Below, piece by piece: positions 61,084 through 64,000 of a DNA stretch of 64,000 bases (position 1 is its first letter; the number at the start of each line of letters is the position of its first letter). A program made the translations under genes and the position numbers. This DNA is from Xylona heveae TC161 (taxonomy: Eukaryota; Ascomycota; Xylonomycetes; Xylonales; Xylonaceae), in NCBI RefSeq assembly GCF_001619985.1, contig NW_017264206.1:372001-436000 (forward strand). Reading direction: 5' to 3'. The notes under the pieces are model-generated. The model did not search any database and was not told the origin of the DNA. It saw nothing but the letters and a program-made list of their open reading frames with translations.

Positions 61084-63065
61084 CTAGGACTCGGGCTGGA
61101 CTTCAACTTCCTTTAGTGAATCCAATGCAGACAAGTCGCCCACGCCGGTGCATGCGGCCATCAAGTCGTCGTAGGATTTGAATCCGTCTTCGACGACCCA
61201 TTTTCTTTTTGCTTGCTGTTGTTGCGATTGAATGGACTGGGTACCCTTGGACGCGGTCTCGGTGGACACAACATCCGATCCGTTGACAGGAGCAGGAGCA
61301 GGCACAGGAGCAGCGGCAGACAAAGGATCAGCAGAGGGCGAGGAAGGTGATGAAGGTGACGATGGACTGGCCGGAATAGGCATCAAAACGTCACAACTGT
61401 TCCCCACGACCAACAATCCAGGCGGCCGGCTGCCTTCTTCTTCGACCGCGGCACAGACGTATTCGAGAGTCGTCCTGATGACGCGCTGGTCGGGACAGCT
61501 GGCGCGTTCAATGACCGCGCAGGGCGTAGACGCGGGCCATGCTCCTGTAGCGGTGGAGGACACCGGCGAGGTCGGCTTGAAATTAACCAACGAGTCGACC
61601 AAGTCTCCCAGGCGGTGCAGGGCCATCAAGAAGACGACAGTTCGGGATTTGACATAGGCCGGGGGATCCGGAGCCGCGCCCTTTCGACCCGTACCGGTAC
61701 AAACAAGAATCTGATCGGCGACGCCGCGATGGGTAGGCGGGATGGCGGCGAACAAGGGCGCAGAAAAAGCAGATGTAATGCCAGGCAAAACTACAGGTGT
61801 GTATCCATGTGCGCGGAAAAAGTCGTATTCTTCTGCGCCGCGGCCATAAATGTAGGGGTCTCCTTGCTTGAGACGAACGACAACTTTGCCGGCTCGTAGA
61901 CCCTCGAGGCCCATTTCCAGAAGCTCTTCTTGCGCCTTGTCTGCGTTGCCGGGGAATTTGCGCGCAATGTACACTGGTGTCCGCCGCGGAACGAGGTCGA
62001 GAACGGGTGCGGGCACGAGTTTGTCGGCAAGAATCAAGTCCGCGGCGAGAATGGCCTTGTGGGTTGCGGTCGTGAGGAGGTCGGGGTTGCCGGGCCCAGA
62101 GCCCGCGAGGACCATAAGCCCGCGCCTTGTCAGGTCTTTGGAGAAAGTGATTGATGAGGTGGAGGTTATTTCCTCATCGGCAGAGGTGATGTGGTCGGAT
62201 GATGTACCGTTTGCTGATTCCTTGTGGCTTGGTCGGCGGCCAGTATAACTTTGCAGAACAGCGTCAACGTCCTTGTCAGAGATACTGGCTAAACGGCGTA
62301 AAGGCCAGTATTCGCAGATTTGGCTGAGCCAGCGCATCCGCCGGGAACGAATGGCATCTTCGTCTTCGGGTTGTACAAGTTGATTGAATGTCGCGCTTTG
62401 ACCGGTCTCGTCTTCTTCGACTTCGAGCTCGCCGCCGTCTGTAGCCTTGCTTCGATGATCTTCTTCCCATATTCTGCGTCGCACCGTACCTAAGCGTTCG
62501 ACTGCGTCACCAAGCCCCTTGGGCAATGCAGCGGCGATTTCGCGCCGAATGCGAGACGATAATTTGCACCCGCGTCCAGAGGTTGTGATGCCAATCTGCA
62601 AAGGGCCATCGGTATGTGTGGAAAGAAGGGTAAATGTGCAGAGATTAGGAGCGTCAGCGACGTTGACTGGGATACGAAGGCGGCGGCAAAGAGATGAGAT
62701 GTGTGCGCCTAGAATGTATTTGTTATTGTTTGCTCAAGAAGGAAAAATTGTCTTAGGAAAGGCATACTCAATGGATCTTTTGGGCTTAATGTGACAAACA
62801 CTGCGTCCACTACACGGTCAATCTCTTCTCTGCCCAGCTGCTGGAGGTCGTCCTCCTGAAACTCTCGTTGTATCCATTCCACCTCGCCATCTTCAATGCG
62901 CTTTTGCACACTATAATGCAGCTCGGCGTTTGCAGGTGCAATTAGTTTCGGCCGCGCGCCGACATGGACGGATCGCGTACATCTGGCTGCGGCGAGGGGA
63001 TTCGATCCAATGATAAGGTGAACGTGGGAGGTAGAATCCACGGCAGTGAGAAGAGCTGGTGTCAT
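61084..63065 (-). CDS. MET1: Siroheme synthase / uroporphyrinogen-III C-methyltransferase
   Basis: Exons 63065-62768 and 62708-61084 give 640 aa. The N-terminal third is a precorrin-2 dehydrogenase-like Rossmann domain (VHLIIGSNPLAAARC; VNVADAPNLCTFTL; ITTSGRGCKLSSRIRREIA). The SUMT domain follows (about 300-560): VLAGSGPGNPDLLT, RLKQGDPYIYGRGAEEYDFF, LPGITSAFSAP. It methylates uroporphyrinogen III with SAM on the way to siroheme, the cofactor of sulfite and nitrite reductases. The arrangement is like CysG and other fungal Met1 proteins. A Ser/Pro/Ala-rich linker and a Gln-rich run precede the C-terminal VVEDGFKSYDDLMAACTGVG. The Rossmann Gly motif is weaker than GxGxxG, so dehydrogenase activity is less sure than methyltransferase activity. 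Confidence 0.93.
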
Positions 63066-64000
63066 GCTTGGCAGAGATTGGTATACTGGACGTCGAATTA
63101 TGTTTTCTTTGCTTCAGATCCACCAACGTCAGCCTTCGGGGCAGGGTCTGCTGCTCTCCTAGATTTCCCGCAGTGGTAAGACAATCGTTGGATATTCTCC
63201 TTGAAAGTTTCCAGTGAGCGAGACTGCAGCTATTGAAGATGTTCCATCATCCTTTGCGAGGCAATTGAAAAAGTTCAAAAGTGTATGCTGAATGTTATGA
63301 CTGAGTGCTCTCCATCCCTGTGGTGGGGCCATGAACTTTTTCTGCCATGAGACACATAAAGGGAGCTTATCGGATAACGCCATCGCCGCCAATGCCTCTT
63401 CCGCCTACCAAAGCAGCGATAGAGACCCCTCGGAGAAAGACTCTCCATACTGACAACAGTTAGGGTTGATCCACTATCTCCTCGCCTCCATTACCCGAAT
63501 CGATCCATCCCACCTTGGCCCGAGGAGATGCTACCGACAAATCGTATGAGTGGTTGATGGATAAAGGCCTCGCTCTTTATAAGCAATGTCATTGGTGAAA
63601 AGACCGGGCTGACCCATGGGCGCAGAGGATGCGCGTAGAGCCGACGAGATAGGGGGCCTTTTCGCTGGTTAGCAAGGATGCCGTGTAAAAGTGTGGATTT
63701 TACCCGCGGAAAAAGGGACTGGTCACCACACATTTCCGTAGATCAGGAATCAGGGTCTCCGGGAAAAGGAATAATACGAGTGGAATGGGCGGTCATGAAA
63801 TATGCGGGCAGTCTGATAGGATGAAATTGTCTTCGAAATAGCCAGTTGCATTACGTGGGCACATCCCTGCACAAAATATCATTATGCGAATATCACATGC
63901 ATGGATTGAACCACGCAATCTATCATACAGAATATGCAGGCTACCAGAATGGGGAATCAAAAGGTGGTTCCTCATGCACTGACCATTGAAACTGATTGAT
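63066..64000. other. Terminal region without firm gene
   Basis: Promoter side of the siroheme gene. A 74-codon frame with ATG (63383-63159, minus, MALSDKLPLCVSWQKK...) looks protein-like but matches no family I know and may be an exon of a gene partly outside the window. Confidence 0.4.

Overview
The window is nuclear DNA of a filamentous ascomycete (Pezizomycotina, most likely Eurotiomycetes). The signs are short introns of about 50-70 nt with GT-AG ends and CTAAC/CTGAC-like branch sites, three Zn2Cys6 transcription factors, fungal gene families (Rrt8-like membrane protein, F-box/DUF7600-like proteins, small kinase-like proteins) and intergenic regions of 0.3-3 kb. The species cannot be fixed from the sequence alone. 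Gene models below were built by joining open frames at consensus splice sites; each listed model closes in frame from ATG to stop, except the 5' end of the first F-box gene.

Layout, left to right. 0-5.3 kb: an F-box gene (minus), a 368-bp MITE and a small dsRNA-binding-motif gene (minus). 5.3-8.5 kb: no recognised gene. 8.5-10.6 kb: protein farnesyltransferase beta subunit (minus). 13.8-16.4 kb: a long Zn2Cys6 factor (plus). 18.2-19.3 kb: polyubiquitin with four units (plus). 20.2-22.9 kb: BRAP2/Etp1-type RING-UBP zinc-finger protein (plus). 23.2-25.7 kb: a Nudix hydrolase and an APH-type phosphotransferase (both minus). 26.2-28.7 kb: a second F-box gene (plus), paralogous to the first and followed by a second MITE copy. 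29.8-33.0 kb: Zn2Cys6/fungal_trans factor (minus). 33.9-36.0 kb: universal stress protein domain protein (minus). 37.2-38.5 kb: mitochondrial ribosomal protein uS7m (minus). 39.0-40.4 kb: an unrecognised leucine-rich protein (plus). 40.9-42.1 kb: Rrt8/EI24-like membrane protein (minus). 42.6-44.4 kb: sulfite oxidase (minus). 45.6-46.4 kb: a short, atypical protein-kinase-like gene (plus). 48.1-49.3 kb: aquaporin (minus). 51.4-54.3 kb: PA-TM-RING ubiquitin ligase (plus). 54.3-57.7 kb: no recognised gene, but rich in short perfect hairpins. 57.7-59.8 kb: third Zn2Cys6 factor (plus). 61.1-63.1 kb: siroheme synthase / uroporphyrinogen-III C-methyltransferase (minus).

There is no biosynthetic gene cluster or operon-like unit. 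Two loose themes appear. Five genes belong to the ubiquitin system (polyubiquitin, BRAP2-type RING, PA-TM-RING, two F-box proteins). Two genes belong to sulfur metabolism (sulfite oxidase makes sulfate from sulfite; siroheme synthase makes the cofactor of sulfite and nitrite reductase). Both may be chance neighbours.

The least explained parts are the paired F-box genes with MITEs beside them and a damaged 5' end in one copy, the hairpin-rich 55.8-56.9 kb stretch, the small kinase-like protein with altered catalytic motifs, and a four-fold inverted CCAAT array ahead of polyubiquitin. I saw no CRISPR array, rRNA gene, convincing tRNA gene, or retroviral or virus-like remnant.
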